From Promethearchaeota archaeon (GTDB taxonomy: Archaea > Asgardarchaeota > Lokiarchaeia > Sigyniarchaeales > SOKP01): 61,300 nt of DNA. A model generated the notes under the pieces. That model ran no database searches, was not told where the DNA came from, and worked only from the letters and a program-made list of their open reading frames with translations. Location of the stretch: NCBI GenBank assembly GCA_030603385.1, contig JAUVXW010000029.1:1-61300 (forward strand), written 5' to 3'. Both the position numbers and the translations under genes were made by a program. Below are positions 9,597 to 18,916 of the stretch, in pieces. Positions within the stretch are counted from its first letter, which is position 1. Every line of letters starts with the position of its first letter.

Positions 9597-10337
9597 TCAA
9601 AATATTTCATTAATTCTTTTTTGAGGTTCTTTTTTTCTTTTTCCAAAAAGAATTTTTTTATTTTTTTCTATAAATCGAGGTCCAAATCCCGTTAAATCCC
9701 CCAATGGTCCCTTTATCCCTTTCATTCGTCCTGTTTTAGTATATAAGATTTCAGTATGTTTTATAGCTTTAAATACTTGATATGGCGTTTTATACTTATC
9801 TATCAATGTTTTTGCTTTTTTTGGGCCTATATCTACTAAGCCTTCAATGATAAAAGACCGTCTTTCTTTTTTAGCCATTTCTTTAGGCGCTTTTCGCGAT
9901 AATAATGGCATATTATCTTTTACTTGTTCACGGTATGCGATTCTCTCAATCACAATTGCAGTATCCTCTAAATTTCTTGTGGGAATTACTGAAATCCCTA
10001 ACTTGTATGATATATACGAGAGGGCACCATAAATTGATGAGATTTTCATACCAGTGTTTTCAAAAACGTCATCATTTAAACCTTCCAATATTAAAATAGG
10101 GTGTTGATACGTTTCTTTAAGACGTAATAATTGTTCAAATAATCTATTATCCATTATTGAAGAAACAAAATCGAAGCCTTCTTTTCTCTCAATTGCTACC
10201 TCACTAGAAATAACTATATCAGCAATATCTAATTGTTTTGATTCATAAGCTATTTTGTCTTTTTTTTTATCTAAAAGAGCTTTTAGTTTATTTTCCCTAT
10301 GATCTACAATTATATGAACTTGTTCAATTTGTTTCAT
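9597..10337 (-). CDS. ERCC4-domain structure-specific nuclease (XPF/Hef nuclease type)
   Basis: Archaeal short-form XPF-like endonuclease (246 aa) that should cut branched DNA such as 3' flaps or stalled forks. The ERCC4 domain covers residues 7-150: D12 and the RE pair at 14-15, D40, the catalytic ERK at 50-52 and D56, then DNRLFEQLLRLK and ILILEG. The canonical GD before the ERK box appears as AD (D40). A tandem helix-hairpin-helix region follows near 165-235 (LVDIGPKKAKTLIDKY and LTGFGPRFIEKN). There is no helicase domain, unlike Hef, so it resembles crenarchaeal XPF, which works with PCNA; a clear PIP box is not seen at the basic C-terminus. Confidence 0.88.
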   Translation of the reverse strand: MKQIEQVHIIVDHRENKLKALLDKKKDKIAYESKQLDIADIVISSEVAIERKEGFDFVSSIMDNRLFEQLLRLKETYQHPILILEGLNDDVFENTGMKISSIYGALSYISYKLGISVIPTRNLEDTAIVIERIAYREQVKDNMPLLSRKAPKEMAKKERRSFIIEGLVDIGPKKAKTLIDKYKTPYQVFKAIKHTEILYTKTGRMKGIKGPLGDLTGFGPRFIEKNKKILFGKRKKEPQKRINEIF

Positions 10338-10429
10338 GGTGCTATTTAAAATTAAACTAGTTAGATATTAAATATTTAACATTTGAATTATTAAAGGAAT
10401 AATTTTAAGTTTTAACATCAGAGTATTTT

Positions 10430-10924
10430 TTATTCTTCCTTAGTGATTATTGTTTGATAACTCCCTTTTAAGTATTCATTGATATCTTTCCTATGATATA
10501 ATTTATTATTTATTACAATGAATATTAAAATCGCAACTCCAATAAGCTCTGTTATAATAACAACAGGATCGGAAAATAATTGACTAAACCAGAAAGATAG
10601 GGGCTCTTCAAGCAATAAAAAATCGTATGATATAAGAGGGTAAAATAATGGAACTTTTGGGATATCAAGGATAAGATGAATACTCATTCCCGCTAAAAAT
10701 GGAACAGAAATCCTGAGATTTCTCTTAGTAAATATAAAAAGAATTAAGAAAGCTATAAGAATGAAAAATAAATTATGGGAGAATAGCCTTCCGGTTCCTA
10801 ATCCTAGCAATAATAGTGGTTTATCAATTATATCTGGGAATAAAGATCCAATAATTAGTGAGAACCTATTGATTTCCAATTTTTTAATTACTGGTATCTC
10901 TGAAATAAATAATGGTAAAGCCAT
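10430..10924 (-). CDS. YdjM/DUF457-like integral membrane protein
   Basis: Membrane protein of 164 residues with about four hydrophobic segments. The early motif LIIGSLFPDIIDKP, then FSHNLFF near residue 50 and GMSIHLILDIPK near 100, match the pattern of conserved Asp and His residues at membrane interfaces in the YdjM/DUF457 family of predicted membrane-bound metal-dependent hydrolases. The substrate of the family is not known. The gene lies 46 bases after the subtilase gene on the same strand and is probably part of one transcription unit with it. The family call rests on the His/Asp pattern and is moderate. Confidence 0.65.
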   Translation of the reverse strand: MALPLFISEIPVIKKLEINRFSLIIGSLFPDIIDKPLLLLGLGTGRLFSHNLFFILIAFLILFIFTKRNLRISVPFLAGMSIHLILDIPKVPLFYPLISYDFLLLEEPLSFWFSQLFSDPVVIITELIGVAILIFIVINNKLYHRKDINEYLKGSYQTIITKEE

Positions 10925-10970
10925 ATGGAATAATAGAAAAATCTTAGTTCCCTCTTCTTCTAATTAGGAA

Positions 10971-12269
10971 TTATGCAATTCTAAAAAAATAAAATAAATA
11001 AAAAAGAGCTATAAAGACTAATGCGAACTCAACAGCGATTTTTATAGACTTTTTCATCAAAATATTATAAGGAAGGATTCTCTCATGGATTAAATCTTGA
11101 TCTTTTAAGATACTTGTTATATTTGGCATCCCATGTCCTTGCGAAAACTTATCCAAATTTAAATCTCTGCATGAGTTCTTGAATAACTCATAAATTTTAT
11201 TAAAGGGAGCTTTTGGATTATATTCCTTAATGAGAGCAATCAAACCTACTCCTATTGCTGCAGCGATGCTAGTGCCTGTAACCTTTATTCGTGTGTCTCT
11301 TGATATTGGCATTTTTATTTCCGAACCTGGTAAACAAAAATCAGGTTTTAATCTGTTATCAATAGTAGGACCTCTTCCACTAAAATAAGCTATATTAAGA
11401 TCTTTTGTAAGAGAACCAAATGATATTACTTTTTTAGCAGCACTCGGGCTTCCAATTGTATTTGCACTCGGACCATAATTTCCCGCAGGGCATACTATTA
11501 ATATTCCTTTATCAACTAATGTATTGCAAGCGAATGATAATATGTCCATGCCATCAGAAGGATGTTGAGTTGTTAAAGATATTAATAGTATATCAATTTG
11601 AATATTCTGATTAACAATTAATTCAAAGATTTCCAAAACATTTGAAAAATAATATTCTTGTTTTGAATTTGAGACATTAAAATCAAATATCTTTACATCT
11701 GGGGCAATTCCAATAGAATTATTGTAAAGATCTTTAAATTGGTTGCTAATAATATTTGCCATTATTGTTCCATGCGTAATTTGATTGCCTATCCCTTTAT
11801 TAAATCCGTTTCCTTTGCCATCATATCTAGAAATAATTGAAATTGAGGGGAAATTACTGTTTATTCCATCATCAACAATGCCAATTCTTACATTTCTACC
11901 TGTGTGTGGAATTTGAGAGTTTTTGCATCTATTCAAATCTAAGATTTCATTTATTTCAAAAATAGAAAGGAATAATTTTTGGTCCTCTTCGATTTTTTTT
12001 ATTAAATCCTCTTTTTCATATTTTAAAATTTGTTCTGTATCTAAATTGGTGATTATAGAAGGAATAAAATCAAATTTATTTAAAACATTTATTTTCTTAT
12101 TTTTTGAAATGAAACTATCCCTTTTTGAAATATCATCGAAAGAAATAATCACTCGAAACTCTTCTTTTTTATCTGAAGTTTTTCTTCCTTGATTTTTAAT
12201 TTCTTTCAGAAAGAGGTGATATATTTTCTCAGCTTTCATTGTATTTGAAATTAAGTTAATTTTAGTCAA
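10971..12269 (-). CDS. Subtilisin-family serine protease with C-terminal membrane anchor
   Basis: S8-family protease of 432 residues. The catalytic triad is visible: Asp in [11 protein letters not shown] (D133 or D134), His in THGTIMANI (H166), oxyanion Asn in PAGNYGP (N264) and Ser in [10 protein letters not shown] (S334). Residues 1-120 are a charged region that may act as a propeptide or regulatory domain. There is no N-terminal signal peptide, and the only membrane segment is at the very C-terminus (about 408-428), so it looks tail-anchored, possibly facing the cytosol. The start is TTG and overlaps the end of the aldolase-like gene by 8 bases, pointing to translational coupling. The first internal ATG is at residue 11. 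Confidence 0.9.
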   Translation of the reverse strand: MTKINLISNTMKAEKIYHLFLKEIKNQGRKTSDKKEEFRVIISFDDISKRDSFISKNKKINVLNKFDFIPSIITNLDTEQILKYEKEDLIKKIEEDQKLFLSIFEINEILDLNRCKNSQIPHTGRNVRIGIVDDGINSNFPSISIISRYDGKGNGFNKGIGNQITHGTIMANIISNQFKDLYNNSIGIAPDVKIFDFNVSNSKQEYYFSNVLEIFELIVNQNIQIDILLISLTTQHPSDGMDILSFACNTLVDKGILIVCPAGNYGPSANTIGSPSAAKKVISFGSLTKDLNIAYFSGRGPTIDNRLKPDFCLPGSEIKMPISRDTRIKVTGTSIAAAIGVGLIALIKEYNPKAPFNKIYELFKNSCRDLNLDKFSQGHGMPNITSILKDQDLIHERILPYNILMKKSIKIAVEFALVFIALFYLFYFFRIA

Positions 12270-13065
12270 ACTTGTATTCTTTTAACACTTCTTCAACTGT
12301 ATAATTCTTATGAACTATTTTTGAAATGGCACTTACCATTTTTGTAGGGTCTTTAGATTGAAACACATTTCTTCCAAAGGCTACACCAGATCCTCCAGCT
12401 TGCAGAGAGTCATAAACCATTTGTAACACATCTGGAATAGTATCCATTTTTGGTCCTCCAGCTATAATAACTGGAATATGTTTTACACTCTTAACAATAT
12501 ACTCAAATGATTCAATATCACCAGTATAATTTGTTTTAACAATGTCTGCTCCTAATTCTACTCCAGCTCTGACTGCAATATTTACTACTTTAGGATCATT
12601 TTCATCTTTGATTTTTTTCCCTCTTGGGTATACCATTGCTATTAAAGGAACGCCCCATTTCCTTGATGCCTCTACAACTTCACTAGCGTCTTGGAGCATC
12701 TCAGGCTCTTCATCTGCACCTATATTGATATGAATTGAAACTCCATCAGCTCCTAATTTTAAAGCTCTTTCAACGGAACATACTAACACTTTCCTATTTG
12801 GATCAGGTGCTAAGTCAGTCGCTGCAGATAAATGGATTATTAATCCTATATCCATTCCATATTGCCTATGTCCTGCGCCTACCATACCAGAATGCATTAG
12901 TACTGCATTGGCTCCACCCAATGCGACCTTGTCAACCATTTCGGCAACATCTTCTAATCCCTTAATTGTTCCTAATGTTAAACCATGATCCATTGGTATT
13001 ATGATCGTTCTTTTAGTTTTTCGATCAAAAAGTCTTTCTATTCTAATACTTTTTCCAATACTCAA
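12262..13065 (-). CDS. aroA': 2-amino-3,7-dideoxy-D-threo-hept-6-ulosonate synthase (archaeal AroA')
   Basis: Class I aldolase-type enzyme that condenses a ketose-derived donor with L-aspartate semialdehyde in the archaeal alternative entry to the shikimate pathway. The motifs fit the MJ0400 group rather than glycolytic FbaB: PMDHGLT near 25-31, [15 protein letters not shown] at 144-158 with the proton-donor Tyr146, the Schiff-base Lys in [11 protein letters not shown] (K177), and IAGGPK at 201-206. Length (267 aa) is normal. The start is TTG, with no Shine-Dalgarno but a TATA element about 24 bases upstream, so it is probably leaderless. The partner AroB' is not in the window. Fructose-bisphosphate aldolase activity is the alternative. 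Confidence 0.87.
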   Translation of the reverse strand: MSIGKSIRIERLFDRKTKRTIIIPMDHGLTLGTIKGLEDVAEMVDKVALGGANAVLMHSGMVGAGHRQYGMDIGLIIHLSAATDLAPDPNRKVLVCSVERALKLGADGVSIHINIGADEEPEMLQDASEVVEASRKWGVPLIAMVYPRGKKIKDENDPKVVNIAVRAGVELGADIVKTNYTGDIESFEYIVKSVKHIPVIIAGGPKMDTIPDVLQMVYDSLQAGGSGVAFGRNVFQSKDPTKMVSAISKIVHKNYTVEEVLKEYKFD

Positions 13066-13082
13066 GGTAAAAATCTATCTGG

Positions 13083-13094
13083 TATTTAATTTAA
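13083..13094 (-). promoter_or_regulatory. TATA box for the aroA'-subtilase operon
   Basis: On the minus strand the sequence ttaaattaaata is centred about 24 bases before the TTG start. It is a good archaeal TATA match and implies a leaderless transcript for the minus-strand operon. Confidence 0.5.
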
Positions 13095-13176
13095 GTTTAG
13101 ACTGTTCATTATCAAATAAAAATTTATTCTATCTATAATTTTTATCCATAAGATTTCATAAATAGAATTGAACTAG

Positions 13177-14067
13177 ATGAAGGAACTACTTTATACTTTT
13201 TTAAAAGATTTTTTTGCAACAAGTAAACTTAATCGATTACCAGAAAGCTATGGGGGTGGGAGAATTTTCTCAAAACCTCTCATAGGGATCGCCAACGGTG
13301 ATGATCCCATTTTTGAAAAATTTAAGGAAGTAGCTGCACCTCGTCATATGACACCAGCAGAGATGTGGATAGCTAGTGACTGTCCAGAAGCGCCAAATTT
13401 AGCTTCACAATTACGAATAATTTCTGTTGTTTGTCCATTTTCTAATCATATTCGGGAAGAAAGTATGAAAGCAAAAATCATGCCTGCTGAAATTTATTCT
13501 ATTGGCAGGAATTATGCGAATGCATTTAAGATTGATGTTATGAAGCAATTAATACAATTTTTTCAAGAAAAAGGTTTTCAAGCCACAGCTGGTATGCTTA
13601 GTGAAGCTTTTGACATTTATTCAGGATTTTTATCAACTTGGTCCGAACGCCACATAGCATTTGCTGCGGGTTTAGGAACTTTCAGCTTACATGAAGGTTT
13701 CATTTCCGAAGTTGGATGTAATATAAGGTTATGTTCAGTTATCACTAATGCTCCTTTAGAAGCAACTCCTCGAAATAGTGACGATCCTTATGCAAATTGT
13801 TTATTCTATGCTAAAGGAACATGTAGAGAATGCGAAAAAAAATGTCCTGGGGATGCAATTGATGAAAATGGTCATGATAAATTAAAATGTTGGACTTATG
13901 GTAGAAAAGTAGAAGCAGAAATGAATGCTCGTCTCGGTTCAATTCTTAAACCACATTGGCGCCGAGTTAGAGGAGAATATAAAGAACAAAAACCTCCTGT
14001 AGGTTGTGCTTTTTGTCAATATGACGTTCCTTGTATGGATAAAAATCCTATGGCATCTGAAAATTAA
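13177..14067 (+). CDS. QueG-like 4Fe-4S protein
   Basis: Iron-sulfur protein (296 aa) related to the epoxyqueuosine-reductase/reductive-dehalogenase-like family. An N-terminal region with SVVCPFSNHIR and a central ERHIAFAAGLGTFSLHEGFIS resemble the cobalamin-binding core of QueG (RHAAVKAGLG...). A ferredoxin-type cluster motif CRECEKKCPGDAI is near 222-234, with further cysteines in LKCWTYG and CAFCQYDVPC close to the C-terminus that can complete two clusters. Archaea generally make archaeosine rather than queuosine, so a true tRNA role is doubtful; many archaeal homologs are uncharacterised. It is a single gene between divergent and convergent neighbours. Confidence 0.7.
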   Translation: MKELLYTFLKDFFATSKLNRLPESYGGGRIFSKPLIGIANGDDPIFEKFKEVAAPRHMTPAEMWIASDCPEAPNLASQLRIISVVCPFSNHIREESMKAKIMPAEIYSIGRNYANAFKIDVMKQLIQFFQEKGFQATAGMLSEAFDIYSGFLSTWSERHIAFAAGLGTFSLHEGFISEVGCNIRLCSVITNAPLEATPRNSDDPYANCLFYAKGTCRECEKKCPGDAIDENGHDKLKCWTYGRKVEAEMNARLGSILKPHWRRVRGEYKEQKPPVGCAFCQYDVPCMDKNPMASEN

Positions 14068-14091
14068 GAGAAATTTCTGAGAATTTTGAAA

Positions 14092-15666
14092 TCACCAAGG
14101 TCTTCTGAGAGTAGTTGGCCTACTCATTTCAGACTTATGCGGATAATCTAAGTTAAAATGAATTCCTCGGCTTTCTTTTCTAGAAATTGCACTCACGATG
14201 ATTAATTTTGCGACTGTAGCCAAATTTCTCAATTCTACGAGATTTTTCTCAATTTTAAAATCCCAATAATATTGGTTTATTTCATCAAGCAATAAGTTAA
14301 TCCTTTTCTTAGCTCTTTGAAGGCGTAAATCGGTTCTAACGATCCCTACGTAATTCCACATGAAACGCCGAATTTCGTCCCAATTTTGCGTAATAATAAC
14401 TGCTTCAGTAGAAGGTACTGCATTTCCAGGTTCCCATTCTTTAAACTCATTAATTTTTAAATCTTTTATTACATTGCCCAGTGTTTTAGCACACTCATAA
14501 CTACACACTAATCCTTCCAACAAGGAATTACTGGCCAACCGATTCGCTCCATGTAATCCCGTACACGCGGATTCCCCAACAACATAGAGATTTTTTACTT
14601 TTGTAGAACCATCAATCTTGGTTAAACAACCCCCTACACTGTAATGCGCAGATGGTACAACGGGAATTGCTTCTCTAGTTATATCAATATTAAATTTTAA
14701 GCAATTTTCATAAATCCCAGGAAAATGACTTTTGATAAAATTAGGATCTTTTTTTGAAGCAATATCTAATAGTACATGATCGTCCCCAGACTTTTTTAAT
14801 TCGGCATCGATCGCTCTTGATACTATATCTCGTGGAGCTAATTCTTTAGAAGGGTGGTAATTTTGCATAAACTCATTCCCACTTATATTCCTTAGAACAG
14901 CACCCTCACCACGTAAAGCTTCTGATATTAAAAATGATTTTGCATAAGGGTGATAAAGACATGTCGGGTGAAATTGATAAAATTCCATATTTGCAATTAT
15001 AACTCCTGCCCTGTATGCCATTGCAATACCGTCTCCTGATGCAATATCTGGATTTGTCGTATAAAGGTAAATTTTGCCAGCACCCCCAGTTGCTAAAATT
15101 GTAGCTTTTGCAGTTATATTATGAATTTCATTAGTTTTTTGATCTAAGACATAAGCTCCATAACATTTGAAGTTCTCTGCGTATAAATTAACAGCACACC
15201 AATATTCTTTAATTTCAACATTAGGTAATTTTTTCACATTCCTAATAAGTGCTTGCTCAATAGATTGTCCCGTTTGATCATTTACATGAAGAACTCTTCT
15301 TACTGAATGCCCCCCTTCCTTACCAAGGTCATATTCTCCATTTTCATTACGAGTAAACTCTACACCAACCAATTCTATTAGGTCATTTATCCTTTCTGGG
15401 GCTTGAGTGATAATTTTTCTTACAACTTTTTCATCACATAAACCATCTCCCGCTACTAAAGTATCGCGAATATGTTTCTCAAAATTATCATTATTATTCC
15501 AAACACAGGCAATACCACCTTGAGCATGAAATGTACTACTTTCATGGAGACTTTCTTTAGTAATTAATAGAATTCTTTCATCTGGAACTAATTTAGAAAG
15601 ATATAATGCGAGTGAAAGTCCAGAAATCCCGCTTCCGATAATTAAGAAATTAGTTTTGAGCTTCAA
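14092..15666 (-). CDS. nadB: L-aspartate oxidase (NadB)
   Basis: FAD-dependent oxidase (524 aa) that turns L-aspartate into iminoaspartate, the first step of de novo NAD synthesis. The Rossmann motif FLIIGSGISGLSLALYLSK starts at residue 7. Family hallmarks follow: STFHAQGGIACVW, GDGIAMAYRAGVII, FHPTCL, REAIPVVPSAHYSVGG and GESACTGLHGANRLASNSLL, which covers the catalytic His/Arg region shared with succinate dehydrogenase flavoproteins. A C-terminal helical domain is present. The start is TTG with an A/T-rich element about 27 bases upstream and no Shine-Dalgarno, so it is probably leaderless. NadA and NadC are not in the window. Confidence 0.92.
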   Translation of the reverse strand: MKLKTNFLIIGSGISGLSLALYLSKLVPDERILLITKESLHESSTFHAQGGIACVWNNNDNFEKHIRDTLVAGDGLCDEKVVRKIITQAPERINDLIELVGVEFTRNENGEYDLGKEGGHSVRRVLHVNDQTGQSIEQALIRNVKKLPNVEIKEYWCAVNLYAENFKCYGAYVLDQKTNEIHNITAKATILATGGAGKIYLYTTNPDIASGDGIAMAYRAGVIIANMEFYQFHPTCLYHPYAKSFLISEALRGEGAVLRNISGNEFMQNYHPSKELAPRDIVSRAIDAELKKSGDDHVLLDIASKKDPNFIKSHFPGIYENCLKFNIDITREAIPVVPSAHYSVGGCLTKIDGSTKVKNLYVVGESACTGLHGANRLASNSLLEGLVCSYECAKTLGNVIKDLKINEFKEWEPGNAVPSTEAVIITQNWDEIRRFMWNYVGIVRTDLRLQRAKKRINLLLDEINQYYWDFKIEKNLVELRNLATVAKLIIVSAISRKESRGIHFNLDYPHKSEMSRPTTLRRPW

Positions 15667-15817
15667 TGGAAAATTATGTTTTTTCCGTAATTTAATTGAA
15701 TGTTATTTTTAATTACCAATAATTAAATTCAAAATTTTATAAATTTTTGTTTTATTTACAAAGACATAGCTATAAAAAAATAAGATATTCAAACCTAACT
15801 TGTTAATCAGAAACTTC

Positions 15818-17434
15818 TCAAATTTTTTGTTTAAAATATTTTTTGATGAGATTCTTTGTTGGAACAAAACGGGAGACATTTCCTTGAAAAGTTTTAAGTT
15901 CATTTGAGAATTTATTTTCAAAATCCCTAGAAAATTCATCTAATTTTTTAAACAATACAGGTAATTCCATGGTTGCTACTAAGGCGACAATATGATACTT
16001 TCCATAACCAAATAACAGAAAAACTCCTTGTTTATCGATTTTTCTGAGTTGTTTCTTACTCTGGGTAATTTCAGAAATTATTGTTATTATTCCAGAGAGA
16101 ACGCCTGACACAAGATCTCGGTCAAATTGAATTGTTCCTTCTTTGTCTTCAGTTTTTCCTTTTTTTTCAAAATCATGCTCATACAGACATATTCCTGTCT
16201 TACTGAAAACAAGAAGATTATTTAAAGTGTCTGCCCATTTTTTTTCTTTTGATACTAAGAATTCTTTCATTCCCATCATCCAAACTAAGAGAATAACTAA
16301 AATATAACTATTTAGAAGATTTGGAAAGTCTGATATGAAATCTTCATTATCAGGTATACTTATTATCCATTTACTTAACATAAATCCAAAGATCGCTCCA
16401 AGAAAAAATAATAACATAAAAATTCCATTTATTCGACCCCGAAACTTCAAATTGCCTCTTTCTGTAGAAAAATCTCCTGCAATTGTAAAGATAGCAAGAA
16501 TAAGGGGTCCTATTGAGAATCCGTAATGAATGGAAAGGAAAATTTTTCTAGGCATACCTAATATAACGGATTTATTCTCAAATGAGCCATAAGATATTAA
16601 AAAAAATGAAACAACTAAAATGCCTAACACGATTGTTATTTTACGACCTAAATTATCAAAAAAACAACCAGCAGCAATACAATATAAAGAAGTGACTATT
16701 ATAAATAAAAGAAAATCTACATCAAAGCTATATCTTGCAAATAAACCTCCCAAAGTAAAACTTAAGATAGTAAAACTAGAGGAATACCTAAAAAAATGTT
16801 TTTCAAAAATTATTTTTAAATATTTTTTATCAGATTTCAATCGTTCCTCGGTTTCTTTATATTTATAACTTCTAGAATACCAATAAATGATTAGAAAGAC
16901 AAAAAATACTAAAATACCGAAATATATGTATAAAAAATCAAATACAATGAAAATTATTGAAATAAATCCTAAATTAAAACTCGGAATCAATAGGTAAGTC
17001 GATATTCTACCACGATTTAAAATATTGGTTTCATGAACCAATGTTGTAAACCACACAATAATTAATTGAGGGATTGTTAATAGCACTATTAACAAACCTA
17101 TAAAATTGATAATTTTGTCAGAAATTGCACTCATTAGAAGCCCAAAAATACAAACAAGCAACGTCAGATTATAATATCTTGTTCGATTTTTTATGAAATC
17201 AACTAATGTACCTGATATGAAAAAAGAAATAGCAACTGTAAACACGAAAATGTATCCCTCTACACTCAAAGTACCAACATCCCTAACCATCTTAATATAA
17301 TTGAATATTAAAGCTTCTAGAATTAGCATTATTGCGAGTAAGGAAAAAAATAAGTAAAGAAAAGTTTTTTTTGGTATATTTATATCTCTAGCAAAAACCT
17401 TACTAAACCATTGTTTAATAGATTCTCTTTTCAT
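15818..17434 (-). CDS. MFS-like transporter fused to a C-terminal longin-like domain
   Basis: Membrane protein of 538 residues. Residues 20-400 hold about 11-12 hydrophobic helices with MFS-like features, including FDNLGRKITIVLGIL (the loop 2-3 type G-x-x-x-D/N-x-x-G-R-K box). From about residue 400 the protein becomes soluble: LLVFSKTGICLYEHDF, then DLVSGVLSGIITIISEI, GVFLLFGYGKYHIVALVAT and two closing helices. This beta-beta-helix-beta-beta-beta-helix order is that of the longin/roadblock-like sensor domains frequent in Asgard proteins, which bind or regulate small GTPases. The domain call is by pattern only. The start is ATG. It lies in the minus direction upstream of nadB but is 150 bases away, so an operon is uncertain. 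Confidence 0.7.
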   Translation of the reverse strand: MKRESIKQWFSKVFARDINIPKKTFLYLFFSLLAIMLILEALIFNYIKMVRDVGTLSVEGYIFVFTVAISFFISGTLVDFIKNRTRYYNLTLLVCIFGLLMSAISDKIINFIGLLIVLLTIPQLIIVWFTTLVHETNILNRGRISTYLLIPSFNLGFISIIFIVFDFLYIYFGILVFFVFLIIYWYSRSYKYKETEERLKSDKKYLKIIFEKHFFRYSSSFTILSFTLGGLFARYSFDVDFLLFIIVTSLYCIAAGCFFDNLGRKITIVLGILVVSFFLISYGSFENKSVILGMPRKIFLSIHYGFSIGPLILAIFTIAGDFSTERGNLKFRGRINGIFMLLFFLGAIFGFMLSKWIISIPDNEDFISDFPNLLNSYILVILLVWMMGMKEFLVSKEKKWADTLNNLLVFSKTGICLYEHDFEKKGKTEDKEGTIQFDRDLVSGVLSGIITIISEITQSKKQLRKIDKQGVFLLFGYGKYHIVALVATMELPVLFKKLDEFSRDFENKFSNELKTFQGNVSRFVPTKNLIKKYFKQKI

Positions 17435-17557
17435 AATTAATTTCTATTAATTTATTGATGCTAATACTTTTTAGAGCTACCTTTTATTTAATATTTTTGT
17501 CAACATCCATCCATAAATTTTATTTAAATTCTAAATTTATTGTATAATTGATGAACC

Positions 17558-18037
17558 GTGAATAAAGTTAAGCGAGTTCTCTTTATATGTTTAGGAAATA
17601 CTGCAAGATCTCCAGCAGCAGAATATTTAGCTCGATATTACGCAGAAAGGAATATCACTGATCTAATTTTTAGCAGTGCTGGATTCATAAATGCGTTTTC
17701 ATACATGCAAAGAGAATCTCAAGAATATTTAAATTCAAAAAAAATTAATCACTCAGATTTTCAACCTCAATTAATTACTCTTTCTTTATTAGAAAGCCAA
17801 GATTTAATATTGACAATGGAAAAATCCCACTCAAAAGATATAATAAGTAGATATAGGAATATACCCAATATTGAAAAGAAGACTTATACTTTAAAGGAAT
17901 TTAATGGGAAATCTCAAGATCTTGATATCATTGATCCATACTATACTTCAACTGAAAAATATAAAGAGGTTCTTAAAACTATTGATGATTATGTTAAAAA
18001 AGCCATTCAAAAAATAATAGATGAAAAAGCATCATAA
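17558..18037 (+). CDS. Low-molecular-weight protein tyrosine phosphatase / arsenate-reductase-like
   Basis: Cytosolic phosphatase of the LMW-PTP fold (159 aa). The P-loop CLGNTARS gives the nucleophile C11, N14 and R17 (CX5R-S), and the general-acid Asp is D126 in IIDPYYT. It could dephosphorylate tyrosine or act as a thioredoxin-linked arsenate reductase; the lack of the extra C-terminal cysteines of ArsC favours a phosphatase. The start is GTG at 17558: an ATG 7 bases upstream is out of frame and stops after four codons. A TATA-like tgtataatt lies just upstream. Confidence 0.85.
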   Translation: MNKVKRVLFICLGNTARSPAAEYLARYYAERNITDLIFSSAGFINAFSYMQRESQEYLNSKKINHSDFQPQLITLSLLESQDLILTMEKSHSKDIISRYRNIPNIEKKTYTLKEFNGKSQDLDIIDPYYTSTEKYKEVLKTIDDYVKKAIQKIIDEKAS

Positions 18038-18095
18038 CAAATATTTAAATACGGTCTTGATAAATAATTACAAGTAAATCTACGCAGTCCACGCT

Positions 18096-18230
18096 ATGAG
18101 GCTTATTATGGTTTCTGGAGTTACCACTTGGGACGCTATCGGTACAGATGTTCTTGTACTTTTGGGATTTGGCATTATATCAACACTGTTAGGAATCCTC
18201 TTGTTTCGGCGAAAAACTGCAATTCTATAA
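18096..18230 (+). CDS. Small single-span membrane protein (44 aa)
   Basis: Short reading frame starting at ATG 18096. A polar N-terminus (MRLIMVSGVTTWDAIGTD) leads into a hydrophobic helix of about 20 residues (VLVLLGFGIISTLLGILLF) ending in RRKTAIL, a positive-inside stop. The helix and basic end resemble the last transmembrane helix of ABC-2 type permeases, so it may be a decayed C-terminus, but it has its own ATG and sits 50 bases after an A/T-rich tatttaaata element. It lies alone between the phosphatase and the V4R-like gene. No function is recognised. Confidence 0.5.
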   Translation: MRLIMVSGVTTWDAIGTDVLVLLGFGIISTLLGILLFRRKTAIL

Positions 18231-18385
18231 ATTTCTTTTTTTTTTATTAATTATAAGGTACTTTGTTCTTATCTCAAGAACAACATAACTTTAAGATTAA
18301 GTTTTAAATAATTCAACAGCTATAATTATTTATTAACAAATTACGAATGATTATTCTAATTTTGAGAAATTAGGGGTAATTAATA
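18231..18385. other. Intergenic region before the V4R-like gene
   Basis: A/T-rich spacer with a T-tract (18233-18246) after the small membrane ORF and no other recognisable element before the Shine-Dalgarno of the next gene. Confidence 0.5.
18372..18377 (+). promoter_or_regulatory. Shine-Dalgarno of the V4R-like gene
   Basis: An aggggt sequence lies 8 bases before the TTG at 18386 and supports that unusual start codon. Confidence 0.5.
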
Positions 18386-18916
18386 TTGGATGTCTACAAG
18401 AAGGAGTTAAATGAGAGATTACATAATCCTATTGAGAACATTAACTCAGTTAAGGGGTTCGAAATCATAACTGAATCATTAGTCTATAAAGTTTATGACG
18501 TGTTTGGGCGTAATAGCTTACTTTCGATTTTATATCAAACAGGAGTATTTCCAGGGACAATTATTGCAGAGCGAATAAAAAAAGAACATAACAAAGAAGA
18601 ATTTGAAATAATGGAAGCCTTAGTAATTCTAATAGATGAATTAAAAGAATTCTATTCGATACAGGTGAGAGACATTGAACAATACGAAGATAGATATAGA
18701 ATCATTATTGAAAATTACTGTTTTTTACGTGAACCCATTAAACATAGAGAAAAATTGAAATTTGGTAAAGCATTTTGTCGAATTAATAAAGGATACTTTG
18801 AAACAGCATTCAAAATACTTATAGGAAGCAAGGTGAAGAAAATTGAGATAAACTTTCTTGAAGATGACCCCGCGAAAGATGTTTGTGTTGAAGAACTGAA
18901 TTTTTACTTTAAATAA
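18386..18916 (+). CDS. V4R-like small-ligand-binding domain protein
   Basis: Soluble protein of 176 residues that looks like a stand-alone V4R (4-vinyl-reductase) domain of the kind found in hydrocarbon-responsive regulators and bacteriochlorophyll-pathway proteins. The C-terminal half shows the order FCRINKGYFETAFKILIGSK, then EINFLEDDPAKDVCVEELNF, in which a conserved Cys, a helix, and a final beta strand with a Cys match V4R. The N-terminal half (YKVYDVFGRNSLLSILYQTG) resembles the helix of the related heme-NO-binding fold. The ligand is unknown. The start is TTG with a Shine-Dalgarno. It is flanked by non-coding DNA on both sides and appears to be monocistronic. Confidence 0.6.
   Translation: MDVYKKELNERLHNPIENINSVKGFEIITESLVYKVYDVFGRNSLLSILYQTGVFPGTIIAERIKKEHNKEEFEIMEALVILIDELKEFYSIQVRDIEQYEDRYRIIIENYCFLREPIKHREKLKFGKAFCRINKGYFETAFKILIGSKVKKIEINFLEDDPAKDVCVEELNFYFK

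Noticed and set aside
9847..10099. Plus-strand frames of 61 and 64 codons inside the ERCC4 nuclease gene
   Set aside because: They are antisense to a well-supported conserved domain and show no family features.
15709..15939. A 76-codon minus-strand frame at the end of the transporter-longin gene
   Set aside because: It overlaps the conserved C-terminal domain in another frame and is mostly A/T-driven; no start signal or similarity.
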